Assembly (NCBI RefSeq): GCF_025399895.1
Contig: NZ_JAODUA010000003.1
Coordinates: 372,001 to 436,000, forward strand
Length of the DNA stretch: 64,000 bases
Reading direction: 5' to 3'
From: Streptomyces sp. ASQP_92
Lineage (GTDB): Bacteria > Actinomycetota > Actinomycetes > Streptomycetales > Streptomycetaceae
Part shown: positions 36,105-43,884 of the stretch, piece after piece
Numbering within the stretch: position 1 is the first letter of the stretch
Layout: each line of letters begins with the position of its first letter
Notes under the pieces: model-generated
Database searches by the model: none
What the model was told of the DNA's origin: nothing
Seen by the model: only the letters and a program-made list of their open reading frames with translations
Position numbers and translations under genes: made by a program

Positions 36105-36747
36105 GGACCGTACGGATCAGCGTCGGGGAGGACGGCACGTCCTCGACCTTGGCGCGCAGCCGCTGCACACAGGCGTCGACGAGCCGCGAGTCACCGAGGT
36201 AGTCGTGCTCCCAGACGAGCCGGAGCAACTGCTGGCGGGAGAGCGCCTGTCCGGGGCGGCGGCTCAGTTCGAGCAGCAACCGCAGCTCCGTGGGCGTGAG
36301 TTGGAGGTCCTCGCCGTTCTTGGTGACGGTCATCGCGGCCCGGTCGATCACCACGTTGCCGAACGCCGCCGAGTCGGTGGCCTCCCGCTCGCCGCGGCGC
36401 AGCACGGCCCTGATCCGGGCGTCGAGGACCCGCCCCTGGACCGGCTTGACCACATAGTCGTCGGCGCCGGACTCCAGGCCCACCACCACGTCGATGTCGT
36501 CATTGCGCGCGGTCAGCAGGATGATCGGCAGTTGGTCGGTGCGCCGGATGCGGCGGCACACCTCGAAACCGTCGATCCCGGGCAGCATCACGTCCAGCAC
36601 GATCAGGTCCGGCCGCTGCTCGCGCAGCAGTTTCAGACCGTCCTCTCCCGTCGCCGCGGTGGCCACACGGTGGCCCTGGCGGGACAGGGAGAGTTCGAGG
36701 GCCGTGCGGATGGCGTCGTCGTCCTCGATCAGCAACAGGAAAGGCAC
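36070..36747 (-). CDS. afsQ1: Response regulator AfsQ1 (OmpR type)
   Basis: 225 residues. The receiver domain begins VPFLLLIEDDDAIRTALELS with phospho-acceptor Asp52 in LIVLDVMLPG and Lys in VVKPV. The winged-helix domain ends RLVDACVQRLRAKVEDV. GTG 36747 is chosen because it puts the acceptor at position 52, the AfsQ1 number I recall; ATG 36756 is the alternative. It is the first gene of the afsQ1-afsQ2-lipoprotein unit and divergent from sigQ. A GTGAC-N6-GTGAC site between them matches the AfsQ1 binding consensus GTnAC-N6-GTnAC that I recall for S. coelicolor. Confidence 0.92.
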   Translation of the reverse strand: MPFLLLIEDDDAIRTALELSLSRQGHRVATAATGEDGLKLLREQRPDLIVLDVMLPGIDGFEVCRRIRRTDQLPIILLTARNDDIDVVVGLESGADDYVVKPVQGRVLDARIRAVLRRGEREATDSAAFGNVVIDRAAMTVTKNGEDLQLTPTELRLLLELSRRPGQALSRQQLLRLVWEHDYLGDSRLVDACVQRLRAKVEDVPSSPTLIRTVRGVGYRLDTPS

Positions 36748-36828
36748 AGAGGTCATTCTGGCCCATGGGGGGAAGGAGTACGACCCCCGTCCGGCCCTCG
36801 GCCCGCGACACCGCTCGCACAGGCCGCT

Positions 36829-36844
36829 GTGACAGGCCCGTGAC
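36829..36844. promoter_or_regulatory. Candidate AfsQ1 binding site between afsQ1 and sigQ
   Basis: GTGAC-AGGCCC-GTGAC, direct repeats with 6-base spacing, exactly fitting the published AfsQ1 consensus as I recall it. It lies 93 bases before the sigQ start and 81 bases before the afsQ1 start, in the right place to control both. Confidence 0.72.
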
Positions 36845-36937
36845 ACTCGACGGACAACCCCATGAAACTGCCCGGGCAGGCTCTTCCTCGTAACCCAGCA
36901 CGGGCACGAAACAGACTCCACCGACGGGGGGCGCGAG

Positions 36938-37720
36938 ATGAACGCACTGCACAGCACCAACTCCAGCGCAGTTGTGACGCGTCTCCACGACGTCGTACGG
37001 AGTGCCGAGAAGTCCGGCGTCCCGAGCATGCGGGGGTGCGCTCGGGGCGCCGGGCGCCAGCACACGTCATCGGTACAGCAAGGGCCTTCGCCCTACATGA
37101 CGGTGCTGGACAGCCCCGCGGTTCCGGCCGCGGGGAAGAAGTCGCAGGGGGGCGGGGAGGCGGCGTACCGGGAGGGCTCGGGGGAGCGGAGCAGCCTGTC
37201 GGAGGCGGAGTTCACCGCCTACGTCCAGGCGCGCCGCGCCTCCCTGTACGCCACCGCCTACCACCTGACCGGCGACCGCTTCGAGGCGGAGGACCTGCTC
37301 CAGAGCGCGCTGTTCTCCACCTACCGCGCCTGGGACCGCATCAGTGACAAGGCGGCGGTCGGCGGCTATCTGCGCCGGACCATGACCAATCTGCACATCA
37401 GCGCCTGGCGGCGGCGCAAGCTCAACGAGTACCCGACCGAGGAGCTGCCGGAGACGGCCGGCGACACGGACGCGATGCGCGGCACCGAACTGCGCGCCGT
37501 GCTCTGGCAGGCGCTGGCCCGGCTGCCCGAACTGCAGCGCACGATGCTGGTCCTGCGCTACTACGAGGGCCGTACGGACCCGGAGATCGCGGACATACTC
37601 GACATCAGTGTCGGCACGGTGAAGTCCAGCATCTGGCGCTCGCTGCGCCGGCTGCGTGAGGACGACGTCCTCAGCTTCGGCCGTGACGAGGAGGAGTCCT
37701 TCGGCGAGTTGGTGGCCTGA
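36938..37720 (+). CDS. sigQ: ECF sigma factor SigQ
   Basis: 260 residues. A non-conserved N-terminal extension of about 90 residues precedes sigma region 2 (LYATAYHLTGDRFEAEDLLQ), then region 4 (LPELQRTMLVLRYYEGRTDP and EIADILDISVGTVKSSIWRS). This is the SigE-type ECF subgroup. Position divergent from afsQ1, with an AfsQ1-type site between, identifies it as SigQ, which in S. coelicolor acts together with AfsQ1/Q2. A perfect hairpin terminator follows. The long N-terminus may instead be untranslated if a start near residue 54 (MTVLDSP) is used. Confidence 0.85.
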   Translation: MNALHSTNSSAVVTRLHDVVRSAEKSGVPSMRGCARGAGRQHTSSVQQGPSPYMTVLDSPAVPAAGKKSQGGGEAAYREGSGERSSLSEAEFTAYVQARRASLYATAYHLTGDRFEAEDLLQSALFSTYRAWDRISDKAAVGGYLRRTMTNLHISAWRRRKLNEYPTEELPETAGDTDAMRGTELRAVLWQALARLPELQRTMLVLRYYEGRTDPEIADILDISVGTVKSSIWRSLRRLREDDVLSFGRDEEESFGELVA

Positions 37721-37785
37721 AGGTCCGGGGGAGGGGCGCGGGTGGTCCACGGGGGACACGGGGGCCACCCACGGGGGGAACGGGG

Positions 37786-37817
37786 GAAGCGGCGGGGCCT
37801 TCGGGCCCCGCCGCTTC
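37786..37817. terminator. Hairpin terminator between sigQ and the uridine kinase-like gene
   Basis: Perfect 14-base-pair stem GAAGCGGCGGGGCC with its complement and a TTCG tetraloop. It lies between convergent genes and can serve both strands. Confidence 0.85.
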
Positions 37818-37861
37818 ATTGTGTGCGCGCCCTCGCGCGCACCACGGACGCTCGGCCCGCC

Positions 37862-38491
37862 CTAGGCGGCGACTCCCGCGCGGCTGCGTCCGGCCGCGGC
37901 GCTCGCGATGCGGCCCAGGGCCTCGTCCCGGGCGCAGGGATGGGCGCCCAGCGCGGACTGGCGGGCCACGATGGCGCGTTCGGCGCGCATCAGGCGCCAG
38001 CCGCGGCGCAGCAGGAACGGGACCGACTTGCGGCCCTCCTTCAGATCGCGCAGCAGCCTGCGGCGGAACGTCGTCGAGGGACGGCCCCGCAGACAGATCG
38101 CGTCCGCGAGCACCCCGAGCTCCTGGCAGCGGTCCACGATGTCGGCGGCGAAGATGCCCTCCGCGATGAACAGCGGGGTGCGGCCGATGCCGAGCGAGGT
38201 GGTGCCGGTGATGGAACTCGTGGCGATCGAGTACACCGGCACGGAGGTACGTCCCGTGCGGCACAGCTCGGTGATGGCGACGATCGCGGCGTCCGCGTCC
38301 CAGGACAGCGGGGAGTCCCAGTCGATGTCCGTGGAGCCCGCCACCAACGGCAGGGTCGGGTCGTCACCTTCTTTGTAGAAGTCGTCCAGGCGCAGCACGG
38401 GCAGATCCGTGCGGGCGGCCAGGGACGACTTGCCGGAGCCCGAGGGCCCGGAGAGCAGGACGACGCGCGTCGCGATGGCAGATGAACTCAC
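37862..38491 (-). CDS. Uridine kinase-like P-loop protein
   Basis: 209 residues. The P-loop GPSGSGKSS is near the N-terminus, then VLRLDDFYKEGDDPTLPLV, an IDWDSPLSWD motif, SIATSSITGT and LFIAEGIFAADIV, as in uridine/phosphoribulokinase-type kinases. Uridine kinase phosphorylates uridine and cytidine, giving the salvage branch opposite to phosphorolysis. GTG 38491 is the start that puts the P-loop at residue 15. No CTACGCGCGTAG palindrome precedes it, so it does not look part of the catabolic regulon. Confidence 0.78.
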   Translation of the reverse strand: MSSSAIATRVVLLSGPSGSGKSSLAARTDLPVLRLDDFYKEGDDPTLPLVAGSTDIDWDSPLSWDADAAIVAITELCRTGRTSVPVYSIATSSITGTTSLGIGRTPLFIAEGIFAADIVDRCQELGVLADAICLRGRPSTTFRRRLLRDLKEGRKSVPFLLRRGWRLMRAERAIVARQSALGAHPCARDEALGRIASAAAGRSRAGVAA

Positions 38492-38624
38492 GGGACACCA
38501 GTGTGGGCCATGCGCCCGGGAGTGGGACCCCCAGGGGAGGCCGTTGGTATCCAGTGTCACATCTCAACTACGCTTCGTGATCGCGTGATTACACACGACT
38601 ACCTCCGAGAGTGAGTGGGATCCC

Positions 38625-39035
38625 ATGGGACGACACGAGGCATCCAGGCCCGCGAGGGGCCTGCGCCACCGGACGCTGCTCAGTGCCGGGCTCACCGTGA
38701 CCGCGGCCGGCGCGGCCCTGGCCGCCGGGGGCCCGGCCGCCCAGGCCGCCCCCGCCCCCGTCCACCCGTCCGCCCAGAACGCGACCGTCACCGACCTCAC
38801 GGCGGCCGCGCACGGCCTGACCGGCTCGGCCGGCCACGCCGTGGGGCCCGTGCTCGGGCTGCGGCTCGACCCGCTCGCCAACACCGGGGTCGACCCGCTG
38901 ACCAACGGGGTCGGCACCCAGGTCGCCGACTTCAAGCCGGTGTCGACGACGGCCGCGACGGGTGTCCTGACGAGCGGCTCCGCCCTCAAGGACCTGCCGC
39001 TCATGGACCGGGCCGCCGGTCTGCTGCCCCGCTGA
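38625..39035 (+). CDS. Secreted protein, function unknown
   Basis: 136 residues. A signal peptide (about residues 1-41) has basic residues, then LLSAGLTVTAAGAALAAGGP and the cleavage-like AAQAA. The mature part contains LRLDPLANTGVDPLTNGVGT, with D-P-L-x-N repeated, and no cysteines. ATG 38625 is preceded by GTGGGATCC. A strong terminator ends the gene. It resembles small secreted Streptomyces proteins of unknown role. Confidence 0.72.
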   Translation: MGRHEASRPARGLRHRTLLSAGLTVTAAGAALAAGGPAAQAAPAPVHPSAQNATVTDLTAAAHGLTGSAGHAVGPVLGLRLDPLANTGVDPLTNGVGTQVADFKPVSTTAATGVLTSGSALKDLPLMDRAAGLLPR

Positions 39036-39042
39036 CGGGTAC

Positions 39043-39082
39043 GCGAAGGGCCCCGCCGTCGGTGGACGGCGGGGCCCTTCGC
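39043..39082. terminator. Hairpin terminator after the secreted protein gene
   Basis: Perfect 18-base-pair stem, with the left arm GCGAAGGGCCCCGCCGTC, and a 4-base GGTG loop. It sits between this gene and the convergent aldehyde dehydrogenase operon. Confidence 0.88.
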
Positions 39083-39105
39083 ACGGCCCGGTGCGCGCAG
39101 GCCCG

Positions 39106-39155
39106 GTACGCGCAGCTCAGTACGTGGAGCTCAGTACGCGCAGCTCAGTATGCGG
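39106..39155. repeat. 14-base direct repeats after the aldehyde dehydrogenase operon
   Basis: The unit GTACGCGCAGCTCA occurs three to four times in tandem with small changes (GTACGTGGAGCTCA, GTACGCGCAGCTCA, GTATGCGGAGCC). It runs across the last codons and 3' flank of the vestigial dehydrogenase gene. Function unknown; simple slippage is likely. Confidence 0.65.
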
Positions 39156-40038
39156 AGCCGGAGGCGCCCAGGGACCCCGTGGGGTGCCAGACCGTCTTGG
39201 TCTCCAGGAACGCGGTGAGGCGCTCGGTGCCCGGGTCCGCGGTGAAGTCCACGGCCTTGGCGCGCAGGACGCGCTTGAGGTTGTCCGCCGCCGCGATCTC
39301 CAACTCGCGCGCCAACTCGGCGTCCGCGCCCGTCAGATCGATCGCGTTGACGTCCTGGTGCGCGGCCAGCGGCGCCGCGATCTCGGCCGTCCGGCCGGAC
39401 AGGACGTTGACCACGCCACCCGGCAGGTCGGAGGTGGCGAGCACCTCGCCGAGCGAGAGGGCCGGGAGCGGCGCCTTCTCGGACGCGATGACGACCACCG
39501 TGTTGCCGGTCGCGATGACGGGCGCGACGACCGAGACCAGGCCGAGGAACGAGGAGTCCTGGGGGGCCAGGACCGTCACGACACCGGTCGGCTCGGGGGT
39601 GGAGAGGTTGAAGAACGGGCCCGCGACCGGGTTGGCCCCGCCCACGACCTGGCCGATCTTGTCGGTCCAGCCCGCGTACCAGACCCAGCGGTCGATGGCC
39701 GCGTCCACGACGGCGGCGGCCTTGGACTTCGAGAGCCCCTCGGCCTCGGCGACCTCGCGCACGAACTGGTCCTTGCGGCCCTCCAGCATCTCGGCGATGC
39801 GGTAGAGGATCTGCCCGCGGTTGTACGCGGTCGCGCCCGACCAGCCGCCGAACGCCTTGCGGGCCGCGACGACCGCGTCCCGCGCGTCCTTGCGGGAGGA
39901 GAGCGGCGCGTTGGCCAGCCACTTGCCCTTGCTGTCGACCACTTCGTACACCCGGCCGCTCTCGGAACGCGGGAACTTCCCGCCCACGTACAGCTTGTAG
40001 GTCTTGAAGACACTCAGACGCGTCGAAGTCTCAGACAT
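39145..40038 (-). CDS. Vestigial aldehyde dehydrogenase-like protein (no catalytic Cys)
   Basis: 297 residues matching only the first part of an aldehyde dehydrogenase: YKLYVGGKFPRSESGRVYEV, AFGGWSGATAYNRGQILYRI and PVIATGNTVVVIASEKAPLP. The Cys nucleophile, the E-L-G-G-K motif and the C-terminal domain are all absent. Its start overlaps the end of the full dehydrogenase gene by 8 bases. This pairing resembles, as two genes, the ALDH16 architecture: a full domain followed by a truncated, catalytically dead domain in one chain. A structural role in a complex with the neighbour is therefore likely. It is third in the deoC operon. Confidence 0.82.
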   Translation of the reverse strand: MSETSTRLSVFKTYKLYVGGKFPRSESGRVYEVVDSKGKWLANAPLSSRKDARDAVVAARKAFGGWSGATAYNRGQILYRIAEMLEGRKDQFVREVAEAEGLSKSKAAAVVDAAIDRWVWYAGWTDKIGQVVGGANPVAGPFFNLSTPEPTGVVTVLAPQDSSFLGLVSVVAPVIATGNTVVVIASEKAPLPALSLGEVLATSDLPGGVVNVLSGRTAEIAAPLAAHQDVNAIDLTGADAELARELEIAAADNLKRVLRAKAVDFTADPGTERLTAFLETKTVWHPTGSLGASGSAY

Positions 40039-41482
40039 CGAGGTAGCCCTCCAGGCCGTGCCGGCCGCCCTCGCGGCCGAAGCCCGACTCCTTGTAGCCG
40101 CCGAACGGCGAGGTCGGGTCGAACTTGTTGAACGTGTTGGCCCAGACGACACCGGCGCGGAGCTTGCCCGCGACGGCGAGGATGCGCGAGCCCTTCTCCG
40201 TCCAGATGCCGGCGGACAGGCCGTACTGGCTGTTGTTGGCCTTGGCGACGGCCTCGTCCGGGGTGCGGAAGCTCAGCACAGACAGGACCGGGCCGAAGAT
40301 CTCGTCGCGGGCGATGGTGTGCGCCTGGGTGACGTTGGTGAACAGCGTCGGGGCGAACCAGTAACCCGCCGACGGCAGTTCGCACGGGGCGGTCCAGCGC
40401 TCGGCGCCCTCGGCCTCACCGGTCTCGGTGAGCGCGGTGATCCGGGCGAGCTGCTCGGCCGAGTTGATGGCGCCGATGTCGGTGTTCTTGTCCAGCGGGT
40501 CGCCGAGGCGCAGCGTGGAGAGGCGGCGCTTGAGGGAGTCGAGCAGCTCGTCCTGGATCGACTCCTGGACCAGCAGGCGCGAACCCGCGCAACAGACCTG
40601 GCCCTGGTTGAAGAAGATGCCGGTGACGATGCCCTCGACGGCCTGGTCGATGGGGGCGTCGTCGAAGACGATGTTGGCGCCCTTGCCGCCCAGCTCCAGG
40701 GTGACCTTCTTGTCGGTGCCCGCGACGGAACGCGCGATGGCCTTGCCGACGTTGGTCGAACCGGTGAAGGCGACCTTGTTGACGTCCTCGTGCTCGACCA
40801 GGGCCGCGCCCGCGTCGCCGTATCCGGGAAGGATGTTGACGACGCCCTTGGGCAGGCCCGCCTGGCGGCAGATGTCCGCGAAGAACAGCGCCGACAGCGG
40901 GGTCGTCTCGGCCGGCTTCAGGACGACCGTGTTGCCGGTGGCGAGCGCCGGGGCGATCTTCCAGGCCAGCATCAGGAGCGGGAAGTTCCACGGGATGACC
41001 TGGCCCGCCACTCCCAGCGGGCGCGGGTTCGCACCGAACCCGGCGTGGTCGAGCTTGTCGGCCCAGCCCGCGTAGTAGAAGAAGTGCGCGGCGACCAGGG
41101 GGAGGTCCGCGTCGCGGGTCTCCTTGATCGGCTTTCCGTTGTCCAGGGTCTCCAGGACCGCCAGCTCGCGGCTGCGCTCCTGGATGATCCGGGCGATCCG
41201 GAACAGGTACTTGGCGCGCTCGGAGCCGGGCAGCGCCGACCACTTCTCGAACGCCCTGCGCGCGGCCTTCACAGCACGGTCGACGTCCTCGACGCCCGCC
41301 CGGGCGACCTCGGACAGGACCTCCTCGGTGGACGGCGAGACGGTCTTGAAGACCCTGCCGTCGGCGGCCTCGGTGAACTCGCCGTCGATGAACAGGCCGT
41401 AGGACGGCGCGATGTCGACGACCGAGCGCGACTCGGGAGCCGGCGCGTACTCAAAAGCGGATGTCTGTGTCTTCATGTCCAT
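40031..41482 (-). CDS. Aldehyde dehydrogenase (acetaldehyde is the likely substrate)
   Basis: 483-residue NAD(P)-dependent aldehyde dehydrogenase with all catalytic parts: IPWNFPLLMLAWKIAPALAT, FTGSTNVGK, the general base Glu263 in LELGGKG and a nucleophile Cys297/298 in GQVCCAGSR. ATG 41482 is 4 bases from the deoC stop; ATG 41476 is also possible. Deoxyribose-phosphate aldolase releases acetaldehyde, so oxidation of acetaldehyde to acetate is the natural role. This is an inference from gene order. It shares the deoC promoter with its CTACGCGCGTAG palindrome. Confidence 0.88.
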   Translation of the reverse strand: MDMKTQTSAFEYAPAPESRSVVDIAPSYGLFIDGEFTEAADGRVFKTVSPSTEEVLSEVARAGVEDVDRAVKAARRAFEKWSALPGSERAKYLFRIARIIQERSRELAVLETLDNGKPIKETRDADLPLVAAHFFYYAGWADKLDHAGFGANPRPLGVAGQVIPWNFPLLMLAWKIAPALATGNTVVLKPAETTPLSALFFADICRQAGLPKGVVNILPGYGDAGAALVEHEDVNKVAFTGSTNVGKAIARSVAGTDKKVTLELGGKGANIVFDDAPIDQAVEGIVTGIFFNQGQVCCAGSRLLVQESIQDELLDSLKRRLSTLRLGDPLDKNTDIGAINSAEQLARITALTETGEAEGAERWTAPCELPSAGYWFAPTLFTNVTQAHTIARDEIFGPVLSVLSFRTPDEAVAKANNSQYGLSAGIWTEKGSRILAVAGKLRAGVVWANTFNKFDPTSPFGGYKESGFGREGGRHGLEGYLDV

Positions 41483-41486
41483 GGTC

Positions 41487-42446
41487 TCAGTCCACCGTCA
41501 CGTAGTCGGGGCCGGAGTAACGGCCGGTCGCCAGCTTCTGACGCTGCATCAGCAGGTCGTTGAGCAGCGAGGAGGCGCCGAAGCGGAACCAGTGGTTGTC
41601 CAGCCAGTCCGCGCCCACGGTCTCGTTGACCAGGACCAGGAACTTCACCGCGTCCTTCGTGGAGCGGATGCCGCCGGCCGGCTTCACGCCGACCTGGATC
41701 CCGGTCTGGGCGCGGAAGTCCCGTACGGCTTCGAGCAGGACGAGGGTGTTGGCGGGGGTGGCGTTGACCGCGACCTTGCCCGTCGACGTCTTGATGAAGT
41801 CGGCGCCGGCCATCATGCCGAGCCAGCTGGCACGGCGGATGTTGTCGTACGTCGACAGCTCACCGGTCTCGAAGATGACCTTGAGGCGGGCCTTGTCGCC
41901 GCACTCGGCGCGGACGGCCGCGATCTCCTCGTACACCTTGAGGTAGTGGCCGGCCAGGAACGCGCCCCGGTCGATCACCATGTCGATCTCGTCGGCGCCC
42001 GCCTCGACCGCGTCCCGTACGTCCGCGAGCTTCACCGGGAGCGCCGCGCGGCCCGCCGGGAAGGCGGTGGCGACGGAGGCGACCTTGACGTCCGACCCCT
42101 TCAGCACCTCCTTGGCGCTCGCCACCATGTCCGGATAGACGCAGACGGCGGCGGTGTGCGGGGTGGTGCGGTCGGTCGGATCGGGGTGGACGGCCTTGGC
42201 GGCGAGCGCCCGGACCTTGCCCGGGGTGTCCGCGCCTTCCAGCGTCGTCAGGTCGATCATCGAAATGGCCAGGTCGATGGCGTACGCCTTGGCCGAGGTC
42301 TTGATCGAACGGGTGCCGAGGGACGCGGCGCGCGCTTCCAGGCCCACCGGGTCGATGCCGGGGAGCCCGTGGAGGAAGCGGCGCAGCGAGCCGTCGGACG
42401 CGGTCGCGTCGGCGAAGGCAGCAGCTGCGGGTGCATTGGTGGGCAT
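41487..42446 (-). CDS. deoC: Deoxyribose-phosphate aldolase
   Basis: 319-residue class I aldolase splitting deoxyribose-5-phosphate into glyceraldehyde-3-phosphate and acetaldehyde. Active-site regions are VCVYPDMV, EIDMVIDRGAFLAGHYLKVY, KVIFETGEL and the Schiff-base lysine in GADFIKTSTGK. The N-terminus is about 60 residues longer than in E. coli DeoC, which fits the longer actinobacterial form. ATG 42446 is used rather than an upstream GTG because it lies 19 bases from the CTACGCGCGTAG palindrome. It leads the deoC/aldehyde dehydrogenase operon. Confidence 0.92.
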   Translation of the reverse strand: MPTNAPAAAAFADATASDGSLRRFLHGLPGIDPVGLEARAASLGTRSIKTSAKAYAIDLAISMIDLTTLEGADTPGKVRALAAKAVHPDPTDRTTPHTAAVCVYPDMVASAKEVLKGSDVKVASVATAFPAGRAALPVKLADVRDAVEAGADEIDMVIDRGAFLAGHYLKVYEEIAAVRAECGDKARLKVIFETGELSTYDNIRRASWLGMMAGADFIKTSTGKVAVNATPANTLVLLEAVRDFRAQTGIQVGVKPAGGIRSTKDAVKFLVLVNETVGADWLDNHWFRFGASSLLNDLLMQRQKLATGRYSGPDYVTVD

Positions 42447-42465
42447 GGTCACCAGATGAGCATAT

Positions 42466-42477
42466 CTACGCGCGTAG
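42466..42477. promoter_or_regulatory. Nucleoside-regulon palindrome before deoC
   Basis: Perfect CTACGCGCGTAG palindrome, 19 bases upstream of the deoC start, placed to block the leftward promoter. Identical to three other copies in this window. Confidence 0.75.
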
Positions 42478-42522
42478 CTTCCTGTACAGCCCCCGAGGCT
42501 CAGGTGAGCGGGGGTGAGCTCT

Positions 42523-42538
42523 GTCACGCGCCTGTGAC
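42523..42538. promoter_or_regulatory. GTCAC-N6-GTGAC palindrome, possible AfsQ1-type site
   Basis: GTCAC-GCGCCT-GTGAC also fits GTnAC-N6-GTnAC. It is an inverted repeat rather than the direct repeat seen at sigQ. It lies in the divergent region between deoC and the secreted protein gene. Assignment to AfsQ1 is a weak inference. Confidence 0.4.
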
Positions 42539-42690
42539 ACGGAGCAGACGCTTCTCGTACAGGTGATCCATAGATTTCTCTTCAGCAGCCCCGCCCAGCC
42601 TCAACGGCCCCACCCGGCAGAGGAGGCGGCATGCGACCTCCACTTCTTCCTTCTCCGGCCACTCGGCCGCCCTGCTCCATGGAGTCGTTC

Positions 42691-43791
42691 ATGTCGACCT
42701 ACGCCCGCACCCCGCTCCGCGTCGCGATCGCCACCGCCGCCCTCGCCGGAGCCCTCCTCACCCCGGCGGCGGCCTTCGCGGCCACCCCGGGGCAGACGCC
42801 GGCCACCACTTCCTGCCACGTCACCAAGAGCGTCGCCTCGGAGCGGCTCGGCATGACCGTCACGCTCACCAACGACCTGGCGAACGGCCCGAAGGCCGAG
42901 CTCAAGGACGCCAAGGGCAAGGTCGTCGCCACCGTCGACCGGGCCCACCCCACCGACCTGAGCGCCGGCATCAAGCTCGAGGCGGCGACCGGCGGCAAGG
43001 CCGTGTTCTTCCAGCGCTCCCAGGGCGGTGACACCGCCTGGAAGTCCCAGCCCTTCCCGGCGCTGTCCAAGGCCTGCACCGACCCCGACACCGTCACGTA
43101 CAAGCTGGTCAACGGCGAGAGCGTGCCGGTTTCCCGGTCCGCCGCCGGGCACTACCGGGCCGAGTTCGTGACCAACGGGAAGGTCGTCCTGATCCTGGGG
43201 ACCAACGGTGAGGACGCGGACGGGTACGTCCACGGAATGCACGTGGTGCTGAACGCCACCACCGGCAAGCTGACGTCGGAGTTCACCGACGGCCGCGCCG
43301 GCTGCACGGTGACCAAGGTCGTGCCCAGCGTCTTCGGCGCGGGGATGTCGGTGAAGCTCACCAACAGCAGCCAGGGTCCGAAGGCCGTGCTGCGCGACGC
43401 CTCCTTCAAGGCGCTCGCCACGGCCGACCGTGCCCACCCCCTGGACGGCCGTTACGGGGTCCGCATCGACGGCGCGAACACCGCCACCCCCAAGCTCGGT
43501 CAGCGCACCCAGGGCGGCACCATGCCGTACAGGTACACCGACTTCCCGAAGCTCCCCGCCGGGTGCGCGAGTGGCACCCCGGCCAAGACCCCCACCACCA
43601 CCCCGGTCAACTCCCCGGCGCAGAACGGCGGTCAGACCACCGTGGTGCCCAAGGGCGGCGTCGCGGCCGGGGCCGAGTTCAAGCAGGACGGCATGGACAA
43701 GAGCGCGCTGCTCGCGGGCGGCGCGGGGATCGCCGCCCTCGGTGCGGCCGGGTTCGTGGTGGCGCGCCGCCGCGCCGCCGGCCGCGTCTAA
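42691..43791 (+). CDS. Secreted protein with two internal repeats and a C-terminal membrane anchor
   Basis: 366 residues. A signal peptide with hydrophobic core RVAIATAALAGALLTPAAAF is cut near AFAA. Two related domains follow, marked by CHVTKSVASERLGMTVTLTN and CTVTKVVPSVFGAGMSVKLT, each with a TxDRAHP motif. Then come a Thr/Pro-rich linker and PKGGVAAGAE, a transmembrane helix (LLAGGAGIAALGAAGFVVAR) and the basic tail RRRAAGRV. This is a sortase-substrate layout, and a class F sortase gene follows. GGAG 6 bases upstream selects ATG 42691. Confidence 0.82.
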   Translation: MSTYARTPLRVAIATAALAGALLTPAAAFAATPGQTPATTSCHVTKSVASERLGMTVTLTNDLANGPKAELKDAKGKVVATVDRAHPTDLSAGIKLEAATGGKAVFFQRSQGGDTAWKSQPFPALSKACTDPDTVTYKLVNGESVPVSRSAAGHYRAEFVTNGKVVLILGTNGEDADGYVHGMHVVLNATTGKLTSEFTDGRAGCTVTKVVPSVFGAGMSVKLTNSSQGPKAVLRDASFKALATADRAHPLDGRYGVRIDGANTATPKLGQRTQGGTMPYRYTDFPKLPAGCASGTPAKTPTTTPVNSPAQNGGQTTVVPKGGVAAGAEFKQDGMDKSALLAGGAGIAALGAAGFVVARRRAAGRV

Positions 43792-43884
43792 TCACGCCGG
43801 GCGGGTCCCTCCGGGGGTCCGCCCGTCCTCTCGGATCGGGTCTCCCCCCCGGGGGGCCGCTCGTCTTCCGCCCCGGAGCACCTC

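Noticed and set aside
38625..39035. Rodlin or chaplin cell-surface protein
   Set aside because: It lacks the cysteine pair and repeat pattern of chaplins and the conserved rodlin motifs.
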